Assembly (NCBI GenBank): GCA_947650365.1
Contig: OX393555.1
Span: 13,781,550-13,845,549, forward strand
DNA length: 64,000 nucleotides
Reading direction: 5' to 3'
Source of the DNA: Chamaelirium japonicum
Lineage: Eukaryota > Streptophyta > Magnoliopsida > Liliales > Melanthiaceae
Shown in pieces: positions 18,481-30,970 of the stretch (position 1 is the first letter of the stretch; each line of letters opens with the position of its first letter). The position numbers were made by a program, and so were the translations under genes. The notes beneath the pieces were generated by a model. The model was given only the letters and a program-made list of their open reading frames with translations. It was not told where the DNA came from and did not search any database.

Positions 18481-20210
18481 CCATTTCAATGGCCACGACC
18501 ACCACCCCCACGGACCATCGGTTGCCCGCTCTGTCGTCGTCGGCCACCATCCCCATCGATCACGGTTGCCCGCCGTCGCCGCCTCGTTAGTCACCACTTG
18601 CGGTGGCCAATGGAGCAGCGAGGGTGGTGGCCAACGACGATGGCGGTGGGTGGTGGCCGATGCATGGAGCGTCGGCCATGCTGAACTTGCCTCCGGCTCT
18701 CATTTCCATCTCCCATGCATTTCAGTGCAGCATGTCGTAGAATATGCTGACACATTTTATTGCGTTGCCGCAGTAGAATGTATCGGCGCATCAATGAAAT
18801 GCTCTGGTGCACATATGGGTCGGCACATCGATGAAATACTTCGGATCATTTCTCTGATGTGCCTGTGCGTCGGCGCATTTCACTGCTACAGCTACGCATC
18901 ATGCGTACCGGTGCATTTCACTGATGCGTCAGTGCATTATGTGCACCGATGCATTTCAATGGCTACGATTTGGCCATGGGATGAACCCTATGGGGATGCC
19001 ACCACCATCTGCCGTCGCTGTGTGGTGCCGAACTTGCCTCCAAATCTCATTTCCATATCTCATTTCTTTCCTATTGCTTACGATTTTTACATTACATCCA
19101 TCCAATCTTTCATTAAAAGCTACTGATGGTGCAGACTTCATTTTATGCTCAACTCTGGACGGTCTCGTAGAGAATCGATCACCCGGGGATCACAGTGCCT
19201 CCGAAATCACTGAATTCCGATGAGAAATGAATAACATACACTATGCCTAACTTGCCTTTGGCTCTTATTTCTTATCTTCTATTTTACTTTATTGCCGCAA
19301 TAGAATGCACCGGAGCATTTCACTGTGGGCCGCAGTAGAATGCGTCGGAGATTTCACTACGAGATGTAGTAGAATGTGCCGATGCATTTCAGTTCGGACC
19401 GCAATAGAATGCGTCGACACATTTCACTGTGAGCCACAGTAGAATGTGCTAGAGAATTTCACTGCGGGCCGCAGTAGAATGCGTGGACGCATTTCACTGT
19501 GCGACTCGGTAGAATGTAATAGAGCATTTCACTGCGGTCGCAGTAGAATGGACCAAAGCATTCCACTGCGGGCTGTAGTAGAATGCGTCGACGCATCTTC
19601 ACTAATGCACACGTGTATTTTCATCGATGCACCGACGTATCTTCACTAATGTACCTGCGCATCTTCATTTATGCGTCAACGCATCTTTATTGATGCTCTG
19701 GTGCCCGTCGCCTTCGACCATCGGCAGGCACCTCTCACCGTTGACGCCACCCAGTTGGCCACCACCCGCCACTATCGTCAGCGGCCACCGACCACTGGTT
19801 GCCCGCCGCCACTGCCCCGCCGGCCACCACCCACAATGACAAATGGGCCAGCAAGGGTGGTGGCCAACAGCGATGGCGGTGGGTGGTGGCCGATGGGGTG
19901 TTAGTCATGTCGAACTTGCATTCGACTCTCATTTTCATCTCTCATTTCTTACATTTCTTTTAATGTTTTTACATTACATCCATTCACTCTTCCATTTAAA
20001 ACTACTGGAGGTACTTATTTCATTTTATCCGCGTCTCTACATGATCTTATAGAGGATCACCCAAGGATCGCAATGCCTCCAAAATCACTAAATTCCTATG
20101 AGAAAAGAAGAAGGTACACCATGCCGAACTTGACTCCGGCTCTCATTTCTATCTCATTTCTTACTGCCTAACACCGCCACCAGCCTCCGGCTTCACGGCA
20201 AGGACTCACT
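18481..20210. repeat. Diverged repeat complex with TAGAATG palindromes
   Basis: Two modules recur. One is GGTGGTGGCCAACGACGATG followed by GCGGTGGGTGGTGGCCGATG, at about 18628-18662 and 19857-19895. The other is a phrase like GAACTTGCCTCCGGCTCTCA followed by TTTC, at about 18682, 19030, 19248, 19911 and 20124. Between 18720 and 19640 there are many 30-40 bp units of the type CGCAGTAGAATGCGTCGACG followed by CATTTCACTG, each a loose palindrome. No open frame here is convincing. It looks like an old composite or satellite-like element. Confidence 0.7.
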
Positions 20211-20569
20211 AAATACTTTATACTATGTAAGGATGTCAGAAACAAAAAATGACACCATCCCAATGATCTCCGACGACGAGAGGCAGTTGAAACGAGAAAA
20301 AATTCAAACGAAGAAGATGAACATACTTTTTATTTATTGTGTTTAGTCTTTAAGGGTAAAATGGTCACAAAAATACAACAGCTATTTGGAAGTGACATTT
20401 GGCATATGTTGAGGGCTAGAAAAGTAATACAAAAAGCAACCGAGTCTATTTCAAGTTATATGTGTGAGTTGGGGGCTATTGGGAAAAACCTCCTTAATAG
20501 ACCTCACGCACCAAAGAGACCTAGTGCCATGTGACCATGTCCTCGTTGTATTGTACATCAGCACAAAAC

Positions 20570-20572
<3 letters not shown>

Positions 20573-20631
<59 letters not shown>
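20573..20631. repeat. (GA)n microsatellite
   Basis: About 29 uninterrupted GA units. Confidence 0.95.
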
Positions 20632-20633
<2 letters not shown>

Positions 20634-21140
20634 CAATCTCTGGGCTGGTTTTGGCTTTATCATAAAATAAACGGCATATAAGTTCGAACCAATTCTCTTT
20701 ATTTTTTTTTGTAAAAAAATACATTGTCTCCATCTTATATGTTGTGCATTTTATCGTCAACCGTAATATACATGGCATAAGTAGACAGTTTTTGCTGAGC
20801 GGTCAGTCATCCCACAACGATAACGAGAGCGGAGATGATTGTCTTCGTATACCCACTATACTCTTTTTATTATATGAGGTCGGCTTTTTGAAGTATTTCA
20901 GATGTTGTCACATGGTATCTGAGATGGACCTGCTCCGGGATCATTTCTTGAGCATGGCCCTGCCGCACCCGTTGATGTCTCTCCCTCCATGTGTGGGTAA
21001 GTTCCTGTTGAAATGTTACGTAAGGACGGATGTTGAGTGAGTATATTATTCTGATCGGGTAATAGTGTTCAATCTGAATGGTCAACAAGAATAACGTGAC
21101 ATCCAATCACAGCATCCCTTTGGTTGACCATCGTGGTTAA
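20632..21140. other. Intergenic, nothing recognised
   Basis: No supported coding or repeat feature. Confidence 0.4.
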
Positions 21141-21270
21141 ACGTTTCGAGCTAAATAGCATTTTCAATATATTTTTTGAACAATAGTTGTCGGCTACCCC
21201 ATGTGACGTTTCGAGCTAAATAGCATTTTCAATATATTTTTTGAACAATAGTTGTCGGCTACCCCATGTG
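21141..21270. repeat. 65-bp perfect tandem duplication
   Basis: Two copies start ACGTTTCGAGCTAAATAGC at 21141 and 21206 and end ACCCCATGTG. They appear identical, so the duplication is recent. Confidence 0.9.
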
Positions 21271-21477
21271 CAGGTAAAACTAGCACACGATGAGGCGGCA
21301 TGTAGGGATTGTGAAGAGGAGTAGGGGCCATGACATCCAAAAATAAAATAAAAAAAAAAATTCAAATCTCCTCTAGTCAGTTAGCCCCGATTGTGAGCCC
21401 TACATGCCGGTACGTATCATAGTCGCACGATGATGTGCCGTCTGCTATGGGTGCAAAATCGAGCAAAACGCCCGACA

Positions 21478-21628
21478 GTGGGACCCATATTTCTGTCTGG
21501 GGCCTACGAAGAAGACAGTGATACCCGCAGCCCTGCCTAGGGCTCACGAAGACAACAATGAGACCCGTAGCCCTGCCTGGGGTCCATGAAGACGACAGTG
21601 GGACCCGCAACCCTGCCTAGGGCCTAAG
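21478..21628. repeat. 40-bp tandem repeat, about 3.7 copies
   Basis: Units contain GTGGGACCC...CTGCCTRGGGC...ACGAAGACRAC, at about 21477, 21518, 21558 and 21598. It immediately precedes LTR-like sequence. Confidence 0.75.
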
Positions 21629-21639
21629 CATGCCATCCG

Positions 21640-22020
21640 AGGTCTGATAAATCGCCCGGATAATTACCTAAACTCCTGATATTCTAGAAAATTTTCCATG
21701 AATATTCTCAAACCTGTATATATAGCCAACCCTGTAAAGAATCCAGATCCAATTCCATTATTCCCAATTCCACTTTCAGTTTTCTAGATTTTCTAGAGCC
21801 TTCTGGTATGTCTTCAGACTTCCAGAGCCTACTTCACCCTCTGTCTACTTGTATAAGCACTCATCGGCTTGTCGAGAGTAACTTTACTTTACTCAGAGAT
21901 AGTGGATTCAAATGTTGCGTCTTACCGCACGGAGACATAAGCTTCGGTCGAACTTAGTACTACATCCTGTGTCAACTCTCTCTCTCTCTCTCTCTCCCTC
22001 TCTCTCTATCCTTCATTGTG
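21640..22020 (+). mobile_element. LTR-like fragment
   Basis: Includes a TATA-like TGTATATATAGCC near 21713, then a leader with GTTGCGTCTTACCGCACGGA followed by GACATAAGCTTCGGTCGAAC and a (CT)n tract at 21977-22010. The phrase GTTGCGTCTTACCG...GGAGAC...TTCG is found inverted at about 28700-28765. Ends are not defined, and the superfamily is uncertain (gypsy-like leader). Confidence 0.45.
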
Positions 22021-22289
22021 CCTCTCTATTACTACTATGTCTGTGTGACGGCTAAGCATACGACAGCTAGGCATCGATCCCACAGTGTCACCCCTCGAAA
22101 ATTCAACCCTTCAATCGACTGTTGGAGGGGGGTTACGTACGACGGCCGAAATCCTCCCCCACATCTGCTAGAGTGTGATTCATTATTGGGTTGCGCAAGA
22201 GTGATGTGTGTCGGGAACAACGTTGGACTCGCAAATGGGTGGGCCAACCAACCAAAGGATATTTTAACTCGATTAGTGCTATATATATT

Positions 22290-23840
22290 GGGCAGTCACT
22301 AATCTCTATTTTGATGTTGATACCATATTATTTTGTGAAGCTGACATTTCCTAACTTGATTAATATGCCAAAGATCATTTTATACGCATTCGTGATTTGC
22401 TCTAGGCTTGCGATTAACTTCAACAAGAGCTCACTCTTTTACATCGGGTCTGGTAGCGGCCGGGGTCAGAAGATGGCGCAACTCATGAACTGTAAGTATG
22501 ATTTTCTTCCAATGAAATACTTATTTTTTTCAATTAATGAGTTGATATCTATCGATTGGAGGGAGATTGATCTTATTGAACTCAATTCTCACCTCCATTC
22601 CCACCTATTTGATAGCCTACTACTATCTGTTATCCTATGTGATTAAGAAGATACATAAGACCAGAAGGCAATTCTTGTGGCGAGGAGCAAATGAGACGTC
22701 CAGATATCACCTCATGCGTTGGGATGATGTTTTCAAACGGAAGTCCATAGGAAGGCTGGGTGTGACCAACTTGATCAGGGACTTCAATCTGGCACTCCTA
22801 GGAAAATGGTGGTGGCAACACAAAACAACTATGACAAATGGCGCGAGATCATTAAGTGGCGATGCTTCAGAAAATTCTCCCTAGTGCAAATCAGAAGCAG
22901 GATCACCAAAAAAAACCGTCTCCCTTTAGAAGAGGAGTTATAAAAGTGAAAGTTGCCTTCAAACCGGGAGCAAAGTCATATTGGGGAATGGTAGACACAT
23001 CAAATTGTAGGAAGTCAATTGGTTTAGAGATACTCAGTGCTGCACCATTTTCCTTGAGTTTTATGATCGAGCATGGCATAAGTCGGCGTCGATCAGGTTC
23101 CAAGTTTCTCTATGTGGAAGCCATGCTATTTGGAACCCAACTTTCTTGTCTCCGATTCATGACCACCTCCACCATAAATTGTATTACCTTGTTCATATAT
23201 TATCCCACTTCTCCCTGTCGAGTGCAGCGGAATTCATAGTTTGGCGCAGCAACCACTTCGGGTAAGTTGATGATGAACTCCTTTTACAAGCTAATCAATG
23301 ATGATGCAAGTTGTTGTCTAGCTTTCCAATATCTCTAGCACACCTGGACTCTCATGAAGACAAGGATTTTTCTATGTTTGGCCTTAAAGATAAGATACTC
23401 GATAGCTAAGATGAATCTAAAGCGAAGAAATAACAAGGCTATCTAAGAAGTCGCTTGTCCACTCTGCAATCGGGCTGATGAAGATGCTAACCATCTACTG
23501 CTTCAATGTAACATTTCTAGGGATATATGGAACTACTTCAAGAGGAAGTTGGAACCTGATCGAGATAAGGAAAATGTGGAACAACCTTTTGATTGCTATT
23601 TGTTGAAAATTTTGGCTCAAAAGAAATAGAAAAGTACTATTGAAGAAAAAATTCAACTCCGTCTCGAGGATTTTACGACGCGCGATGGAGACCAACAAGC
23701 TATGGGCGACATCGACCTCAGATCATCTTCAAAAAAATTTAGATAATCTGCTGTAATCATTTTTTTTTATTGGTCATTCTTGTAATTTTTATTTTTACTC
23801 AATATAAGGAAGTGGTCCATGGCAACCCCCCTTTCGATAA
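22290..23840 (+). mobile_element. Decayed LINE (L1-type) reverse-transcriptase remnant
   Basis: Fragments of a plant L1 ORF2 are spread over shifted frames. CSRLAINFNKSSLFYIGSGS and AQLMNCKYDFLPMKYL (about 22400-22510) fit the end of the reverse-transcriptase domain. LNSILTSIPTYLIAYYY and RQFLWRGANETSRYHLMRW lie at about 22576-22720, and LGVTNLIRDFNLALLGKWWW at about 22757-22815. A zf-RVT motif CPLCNRADEDANHLLLQC is readable near 23457-23510. Many stops and frameshifts show it is inactive. The 3' end is near 23835; no clear target-site duplication was found. Confidence 0.85.
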
Positions 23841-23990
23841 GATGGATTTTTCAAAAACTTTTGGTTGCCTACTCAAACATGTGGAGTGCTGACAAGGCCT
23901 AATTACTGCGAGTATTTTTCAATAGGCGATGGGGTGAATCCTATGGTGATGCAACGTAAAGTTGGCAAATTAGTTGGCTACCTAGCATTT

Positions 23991-24151
23991 GCTATTAAGC
24001 CCGAAGGTTTTCTCGAATCTGCTCAGGCCGATTGACGTGGCAGCATAAGACTAGTGGTGTGAGAGATTTAAATCTCACTAGTGAGATTCAACCACCACTT
24101 GTGGGCTGCCACATCCATCGGGCTGAGGGAAAACCTTCGGACTGAGTAGCA
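23991..24151. mobile_element. Small foldback/MITE, about 160 bp
   Basis: The left end GCTATTAAGCCCGAAGGTTTTC and the reverse complement of the right end, GCTACTCAGTCCGAAGGTTT, match with few mismatches. Further in, TGACGTGGCAGC faces GCTGCCACATCC. Short repeated ATTT flanks (23987-23990 and 24151-24154) might be the target duplication, but the length is too short to be sure of the superfamily. Confidence 0.6.
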
Positions 24152-24221
24152 TTTCTCCCCTTTGAACTAGATAAAAGCTGCAAGGATTTGACCTCGTAAC
24201 ATGGAAGTACCGAGCCACTAA

Positions 24222-24465
24222 GGGGGTGTTTGGTATGTGGAATAGTTGTTCCCCTTAATCCTCTTTCAATAGAAGTTATTATCGTCAATTACTATTTCTA
24301 ATACAATTTGATGGTCCAGTATTCCGATTGGCATGAAATCAGTCGGAGTGATATTTTTTAGTTCGCAAGTCCTTTCATTCCACAAGAACAATTACTAGCC
24401 ATTATTTTTAAATCATAGAATTCAGAATGAAAATAGATTGTTCGGGAATGATGCCAAACACCACC
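24222..24465. mobile_element. MITE, GGGTGTTTGG family
   Basis: Terminal sequences GGGGGTGTTTGGTATG and ATGCCAAACACCACC are inverted repeats. The internal parts TAGTTGTTCC, TTATTATCGTCAATTA, CTTTCATTCCAC and GGGAATGATGCCA are shared with the two copies at 57051-57505. It is a non-autonomous DNA element, possibly hAT-like; no clear target duplication was seen. Confidence 0.75.
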
Positions 24466-24817
24466 TATGTTATCAGCTGTTTTTAACCTTTTGATTTCCT
24501 GGCCGGACCCCACTCCTTCAGCAATCCTGACAAGCTATCTCACTGTGTGAAGGCGTGCTTTTCAACACGCGCCTTACGGCCCCTACCTACACATGGGTAG
24601 TCGACAAGTATTGTTCTACAATTTTTTGAATGGGACAACCATAGTCAGTGCCTCACCTGTAAGTGCACCGGAAGACCAAGGATTGAAACTAAAATATGTT
24701 GTAGGGAAAAAAGAGAGAGAGAGGTACGTAGGTCTCAATTTTTAATGGGGGAGTTGGTGAAAACTCCTTTCAAAGAAGATAAGGAGATGCTTATAGGGAT
24801 AAGGACTTTGAAATGCT

Positions 24818-25090
24818 GTGGACGAAATTATCCTCCACAGCATTTTAAATTTTCTTTGGTCTGTCATCGAATCTGTGAACCACCATAGCCGCTGGAGCTA
24901 CTCGCCGTCACCAAACCATCAAACGCCATCTCCCTTGCTCGCTGTCGCCGTCGCCGAACCGAACCTAACCCTAAACACCGAACCGAACCGAACCATCGAA
25001 TGCCATCGCCGTCGTCGAACCGAACCTAACCCTATCCCTACCCCTGAGATCTACAGGCCATGGGATGAACCCTAGACCTGAGATCTCGTC
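24818..25090. repeat. Degenerate CCGAACC/CCCTAA repeat
   Basis: Repeats of CCGAACCGAACC and AACCTAACCCTA end in a dispersed phrase GGCCATGGGATGAACCCTAG (25057-25076) that also occurs near 18973, 39907 and 51135. No coding frame is convincing. Confidence 0.5.
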
Positions 25091-25442
25091 GAACTGCCGT
25101 CGGAGCTACTCGTGTAAGAAATATTGTACACGACAACATGCGTACATCTCTATTACCGAGAACCATTAGCTTTGAAAACGATGAACATACAGACTTTATG
25201 TGGAAGCGGTGGATCAAAACGTACCTCCAGCCATAATTTGCCGGGTGATGACGATTCACAATAGAATTGATGTAGATGAATCTTTCTCACGTGAGATCCC
25301 GATCGCGATGGAGGAAAAGATGGCGAGCGATGTGATCCGATGATCACCGGGTGGAAGCCTTCAACTCCGGTTCTTCTTGGCGACCGAAAACCCATGGAGA
25401 CCCCGCAATATCAACAAGACGAGAGAGGAATTGGATGCCATA

Positions 25443-25446
<4 letters not shown>

Positions 25447-25501
<55 letters not shown>
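25447..25501. repeat. (CT)n microsatellite
   Basis: About 27 CT units. The flanking sequence to 25900 is CT/GA-rich. Serine/leucine frames here are artefacts of the tract. Confidence 0.95.
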
Positions 25502-25503
<2 letters not shown>

Positions 25504-26529
25504 TTCGATCAAAGGGAGAACGAAACCTCAAGGGGAGAACGAGGGCTGTCGAGCCTCTCTCTCTCTCTTTCTATCCTTCTTGCAAAACCGAGAGCACCTG
25601 AGGGAGGAAGAGGGCTGCGATCGCAGCAGTCCTCTCTCTCCTTCTTCTGGCTTTAGGAGAGATGAGAATAGATGAGAGAAGGGAGGGGAGGGGCTACACT
25701 TGACCGCAGCCGCCCTCTCTCTCTTGGAAAGCAGCAGACGGACAAGGGGAAGACGAGAGAGAGGAAGTCACAACCTCTTTCTCTCTCTCAGGCTTTGCCT
25801 GTGGACAGACGAACAGGAGAGGGGGAGATTGCACAAAACACGATCCCTCCTTTCCTCTCCGATCAGCCAACATAGAGAGAAGGGGATGCTTCCCCTCTCC
25901 CCCCTCTCAGATTTCAGTGACAACAATGGGGAGGAATCCCTTGACCTAATCGATGAAGAGAGATCAGCGATTTCGAGGACTCGAGAGATCCTTCATATCA
26001 ACAATTTTGTGGACTCGGGATTAGATTTGTAGAATCGGGGTCGACATCTCCACCCTCAACGGCTTAGTCTCTCCTTCCGTTGCGGTTACCCGCACAACAG
26101 AAGAAGAGAGGGATATTTGTTCCCCCTCCTCTGTGGTTGCCTGCACAGCAGAAGAAGAGTGGGAGATCCACCTTCTCCCTCCTCGTGCTCCTCCACTTGG
26201 TGACGATGACCCAGGGGGGGAGGGGGGTCGAATAGTTCGACCCTCCCATCCGCGTGCTCTCTCACCCGACGTATCTCGACAACGGGGGGTTGGATGGTTC
26301 GACCCTCCCATGCCTCCACGTGCTCTCTCACCCGACATCCATCAGCAACAGAGGGTCGGATGACCCGACCTTCCCACTCCGCCACTACCCTCGTGATGGC
26401 AAGAAAGAATCGAAAGAAGGAGGAAGTGTACTTGCACGGACGCGATGGCTGAGGGAGCTAGGAAGCGTACCCTCACGGGAGGGCGATAACTAGAACGAAG
26501 GAAGGAGGAAACCTTAACTTCAGACGCAC
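25502..26529. other. GA/CT-rich intergenic with weak 60-bp repeat
   Basis: Near 26220-26340 a unit with GTTCGACCCTCCCATGC and CACGTGCTCTCTCACCCGAC appears twice with a diverged third copy. No domain was recognised in any frame. Confidence 0.4.
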
Positions 26530-27785
26530 TGAAGCAGGGCATAATTCATGCGAATAAACTACATCTAGAATGCGTATCCCGAAGCATGGCGCACCGAAGA
26601 CTGGCCATGATTCGCTCAAAAAACTAAGTCTAGAATGCGCATCCTGAAGGGTGGCGCATCGAAGACCGGGCAGAATTCACCTGAAACATGGCACACTGAA
26701 GACAGGCTAGAATTCGCCCAAAAAGTTAAGTCTGAAATGCGTATCCTGAAGCGTGGCGTGTCGAAGATCAGCTAGAATTCGTCCAAAAAAACTAAGTCTG
26801 GAACACGCATCTCGAAGCATGGCACATCGAAGACCAGACAGAATTCACCTGAAAAAGCTAAGTCTGGAACGTGCACCCCGAAACGTGGCGCATTGAAGAC
26901 AGGTTAGAATTTTCCCAAAAAGCTAAGCCTGTAATACGTATCCCGAAGTGTGGCGTACCATAGACCAGCTAGAATTCGCCCAAAAAAACTAAGTCTGGAA
27001 CGCGCATCTTGAAGCATGGCGCACCGAAGACCGACAAGAATTCAGCTAAAAAACTAAGTCAGGAATGTACATCCCGAAATATGGCGCACCAAAGACCGGC
27101 CCAGAATTTACCCGAAAAGCTAAGTCTGGAACATGCATCTTGAAGCACGGCACATCGAAGACTGGCCATAATTCGTCCGAAAAGCTAAGTCTAAAACACA
27201 CATCGCAAATCATAGCGCACCGAAAACCGACCAAAATTCACCCGAAAAGTTAAGTCTGGAACACACACTTCGAAGCATGATGCACTGAAGACTGACCAGA
27301 ATTCGTTTGAAAAACTAAGTCTGGAACACGCATCCTGTAGCGTGGTGCACCAAAGACCAACCAGAATTCAGCTGAAAAAGTAAGTCTGGAACACGCATCT
27401 TGAATTGTGGCACACCAAAGATCTGCCAGAATTCAGTCAGAAAACTAAGTCTGTAACGCGCATCCAGAAGCGTGGCGCACCGAAGACCGGCCATAATTTG
27501 CCCGAAAAGCTAAGTCTGAAATACACACCTTGAAGCATGGTGTACTGAAGACTGGGCAGAATTCACTCGAAAAGCTCAGTTTTGAATGTGTATCCCGAAG
27601 TATGGCGCGCCAAAGACCGACCAGAATTCATCCGAAATCTAAGTCTGAAATGCACATCCCGAAGCGTAACGCACCAAAGACCGACCAGAATTCAGTCGAA
27701 AAGCCAAGTCTGGAATGCACGACCCGAAGCGTGGTGCACCAAACCAGGGCAAGAACTCAGCAGAAGAAACTAAGTCCGGAAAGTC
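26530..27785. repeat. 65-bp tandem array, about 19 copies
   Basis: The phrase CTAAGTCTGGAAC and variants recurs near 26622, 26725, 26793, 26857, 26922, 26986, 27052, 27118, 27183, 27248, 27313, 27378, 27445, 27507, 27574, 27640, 27702 and 27767. Units also hold GAAGCRTGGCGCACCGAAGA and CCAGAATTC. Copies differ by many substitutions, so the array is old. It lies about 170 bp upstream of an LTR in the same strand sense, resembling the variable 3' region of TAT-type gypsy elements. The unit is unrelated in sequence to the 67-bp unit. Confidence 0.9.
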
Positions 27786-27952
27786 CACCACCTTGACCCG
27801 TGACTGTACTAACAGCTTTGCTAGCTCGAGCCTACCGACCCTACAACACCGAGGATTGCCCGAACTAGAGTCACACCAAGTAGCGGGAGCTTCGTTGCAC
27901 CAGGAGATCCCAGCCGATCCATAAAACCCTGTCTCGATTGGGAGGGGGTAAC
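27786..27952 (+). mobile_element. 3' internal end and polypurine tract of gypsy element
   Basis: A short stretch between the 65-bp array and the LTR. TGGGAGGGGGTA at 27939-27950 is a credible polypurine tract just before the LTR start. Confidence 0.6.
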
Positions 27953-28550
27953 TATGGTGCAAAAATTATATCGGACTAGACCAGACCGACATGGACCCGC
28001 GCAACGGCTCGAGTGGGCAAGCACATGCCCATGGACCTACTAAGCAGGGCCCATAAATCAAGCCCCCCGTTATTGGGCCCGGACAATGGTCCAATAAGGG
28101 GCCCAACAAGGAGGCATAGGATCAGAGCCACCTCAGCACAGCCATGTCGTTACTGACATATCAGCACTTACCTCAGCTATAAAAGAACCCATTCGGTATA
28201 CAGAAAGTGGGGTTGGTCATTCGATCAGAGGAAGAGGGGATTCCAAAGCCAGAGCTCTATTCTCTTCTTCTTAATTTCTTCTAGTTGCTCCGTGCAATCA
28301 CATTGTAAGAAGATTCTCTCGACATATCAAGAGAACGCTCCCCCCTTCCATTTCGTATACATTATAGTGCAGAACAAGTGGCACCTCTCGTCCGGAGATG
28401 TAGTTCGTAAGATTGAACTTCGATAACAACCCCTTGTGTCATCTCTCTCCTTTTCAAGTCTATAATCTCCACAACATACAAACTATCTAATTCTATCAAA
28501 AATTATGAGGCGAAGTCTCTTATCAAGACGGCTAGAAAATTTCCCCCACA
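27953..28550 (+). mobile_element. 3' LTR, Ty3/gypsy, about 598 bp
   Basis: Starts at a degenerate TATGGTGCAAAAATTATA (compare TGTGGGTGCAAAAATTGTAC in the minus-strand LTR ending at 12153) and ends CCCCCACA at 28550. It has a clean TATAAAAG at 28178-28185 and the R-like start GGTTGGTCATTCGATCAGAG at 28211. No 5' LTR partner was found upstream, so the element is truncated or rearranged. Confidence 0.82.
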
Positions 28551-29092
28551 CCTGTTTTAGTCTGTCCTTGCTCCTTTGTCACTCCGTATTCCACCATCCT
28601 TCGCGCACAAACCTTGGACATTATAAAGGCCTTGTTTTAAGCCAACATCCTCAATAGGTTATAGAGAGTTATAGGTTGAGAGTAGTGTAAAGAGAAAGTA
28701 GACACAAGGATTTATTGTCGAAGTTCGATCGTAGCCTACGTCTCTGTACGGTAAGACGCAACCTTTTAATCAACTATCATTTGAATGAGTAGAGCTATCC
28801 CTCAATAGGCCAAGGGGGGACTTATATAGAGAAGTGAGAAAGAAGTAGAAGGTTAGAGGATCTTGTCAGCCTAGATGCATAGCTTTGCAACTCCACACGA
28901 AGCTGAGAGTGCTCCAATTAGGGAAAAAGTTGTTCATGAGTCAAAAGTCCTTCTGTTGTTGTCTTGAGGTGTATTTATGAGTGTTGTCCTTCCATAATCG
29001 TCGGACTGATATGACATGGGATTGGTCCACGTGTCGACTTGTGACTGGTTCACGTGCTAGACTTTGCTAGCTGGGCTCTAGACGGTGTTGGA
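28551..29092 (-). mobile_element. LTR-like remnant (inverted relative of 21640-22020)
   Basis: ACAAGGATTTATTGTCGAAG, then CCTACGTCTCTGTACGGTAA and GACGCAACC (28690-28760) is the complement-type counterpart of the leader near 21910-21970. Boundaries are not visible. Confidence 0.4.
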
Positions 29093-30970
29093 ATTGGATC
29101 CACTTATCAGAGTCGCAGCGGAAGCAAAAGATAGATCCGAAGATCATACGGTGTATGTTTCATTACAATTAATTTTACAAAACAATCTACATGCAAATCT
29201 ATGATCTTAGCATATGCGCGGACACCCTAGAGGCATACTACGATCTACGGAAGATATGCATGCATCTAGTTAGGTGTTTAGAATCATCATACCTTATAGA
29301 TCTATGATTCGGAGAGAATGGACTGATGATGAACCACACGTGAATCACAAGGGAAGCTGTCGGATAGCACCTTGTCCTTTGCGAATTGAGGAATCCTCAA
29401 AATCCCGTCTCTGAGTGCAAGGATTACGAGCCGACGGAGGAATTCGTTGCAAGGACGATGGCTAGCCGCGAGATCTCCTCCTTCACTTTCTCTTTTTTTC
29501 TCTTCTTCCTTCTCCTTCCTTCCTCCTTCTTCTTCCTTCTTCTTCCTCTTTCTTCCTTGGTCGAAACCTTAGAGAGGGAGAGAGGTTCGATTTTTCTAAA
29601 GAGGGGAGACACTAGGGCCGGGCCTCTCTCTCCCTTTTTCTCTTATAGGGCCGGTCCCCTATTGCTTCAAGCAAGCTAGGGCCGGCCCCTGGTAGATAAG
29701 GATAAGAGGGGGGTGGTTTTTAGGGTTTCAGGTGTCTATCGTGAAGCCTGGACGAAAACACCCTTCACGAAAAGTGAAACACTGCGAGAGAGATTGAGTG
29801 AGGTGCGCTACTCGGAATCGAGTTCTGTCAGCACCTATGAGCTCCTGGAATTATTTCGCTTATTCTAAGATCCATATTCAATGTGTTCTGAGCCATATTT
29901 TAGTATTTACTAAAATACCCCGACGGCCCCTAACACATGTAATTAGGTTCTTAGGCTCCAGACTTCCGCTCCATCGTGCTACTTCGCATCCAACGTATCC
30001 AACCAGGTCGGGGAACAATTCCTATATGCAACGATAGGGTGGAACCTTCAGGGTTCAAGATCTCTAGCTCAAATCGGATCCCTGATTAACTATTCCGGTG
30101 ACACACCGAAAGTTCTGTTAATTAGCCCTAATCCGATTAACCCGCGTAGCCACCCAGAGTGCAACTCGAGTTGAAGTCTAGTGATCCTAAACTTATGTTA
30201 CTCCCTCGTAACCCTGTTCTCTACTATACTCTGATAATCCTTAGCCCCTCTTATCACTGGTGCCATGATACGACTCGAGCGGTGGGGAGCACCGTCAGAT
30301 CCCGATCGATCATTTGATTAGGGTTTGATGACTTGTCATTTATAACACCACACACCTTCCGATGCTATGCCTAGTATCCGGAACATCGTCAGTCATACTG
30401 ACAACCACCAGGACTGGGTTAATTGTGTGGACAAATTGACTCATCAAAACGCACACATCCAACACTGGACGTCGGATAACCTGTAGGGATTACATGTCAC
30501 TCAAGCGCCAGCTGGGTAACCCAACGTACCATGGTATTGGACTATGGAATGTCTGCACACGTTGGCACATCAAAGCACCACTCAACTGGTTGGCCCAGTG
30601 TACATGGTCCCTCAGGGTTAAGGACAGATTATCTATAGTAGTAAGACGGTTTATGCACTAGTGTCTGAATCATTGAACTGTGCACCGTCTTGGTTCCTGT
30701 TCAACATGATCATCGTGCTTGGTCAGGTGAATGGGAATCTCGCGTTCCTGTGGTGGAGACTTCACCATATCCTCTACCTGCCAACAACTTGTTTTCGGTG
30801 AAGCGACCGGCATCACCTAAGCTGTGAACTAGTTCTAGGTCTACACATAACTGGTCCACTGGGTCTCCCAAATATGGATCCATCATGCGCCTCAGTGGCC
30901 TACTGTGTTCCCTAGGGTCCTTTATTATATGTATATTAACATATACCATAGTAGTATTCTAATTAAAGCA
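29093..30970 (-). mobile_element. Probable LTR or retroelement fragment, unclassified
   Basis: The left end TGTTGGAATTGGATCC next to a degenerate CTCTAGACGG resembles a copia-type LTR end beside a decayed initiator-tRNA primer site, read on the minus strand. The interior has no coding potential except a T/C-rich tract near 29480-29560. The right border is not defined. This is a low-confidence structural call. Confidence 0.35.

Noticed and set aside
25340-25675. Serine/leucine-rich frames over the CT tract
   Set aside because: Direct translation of a (CT)n microsatellite.
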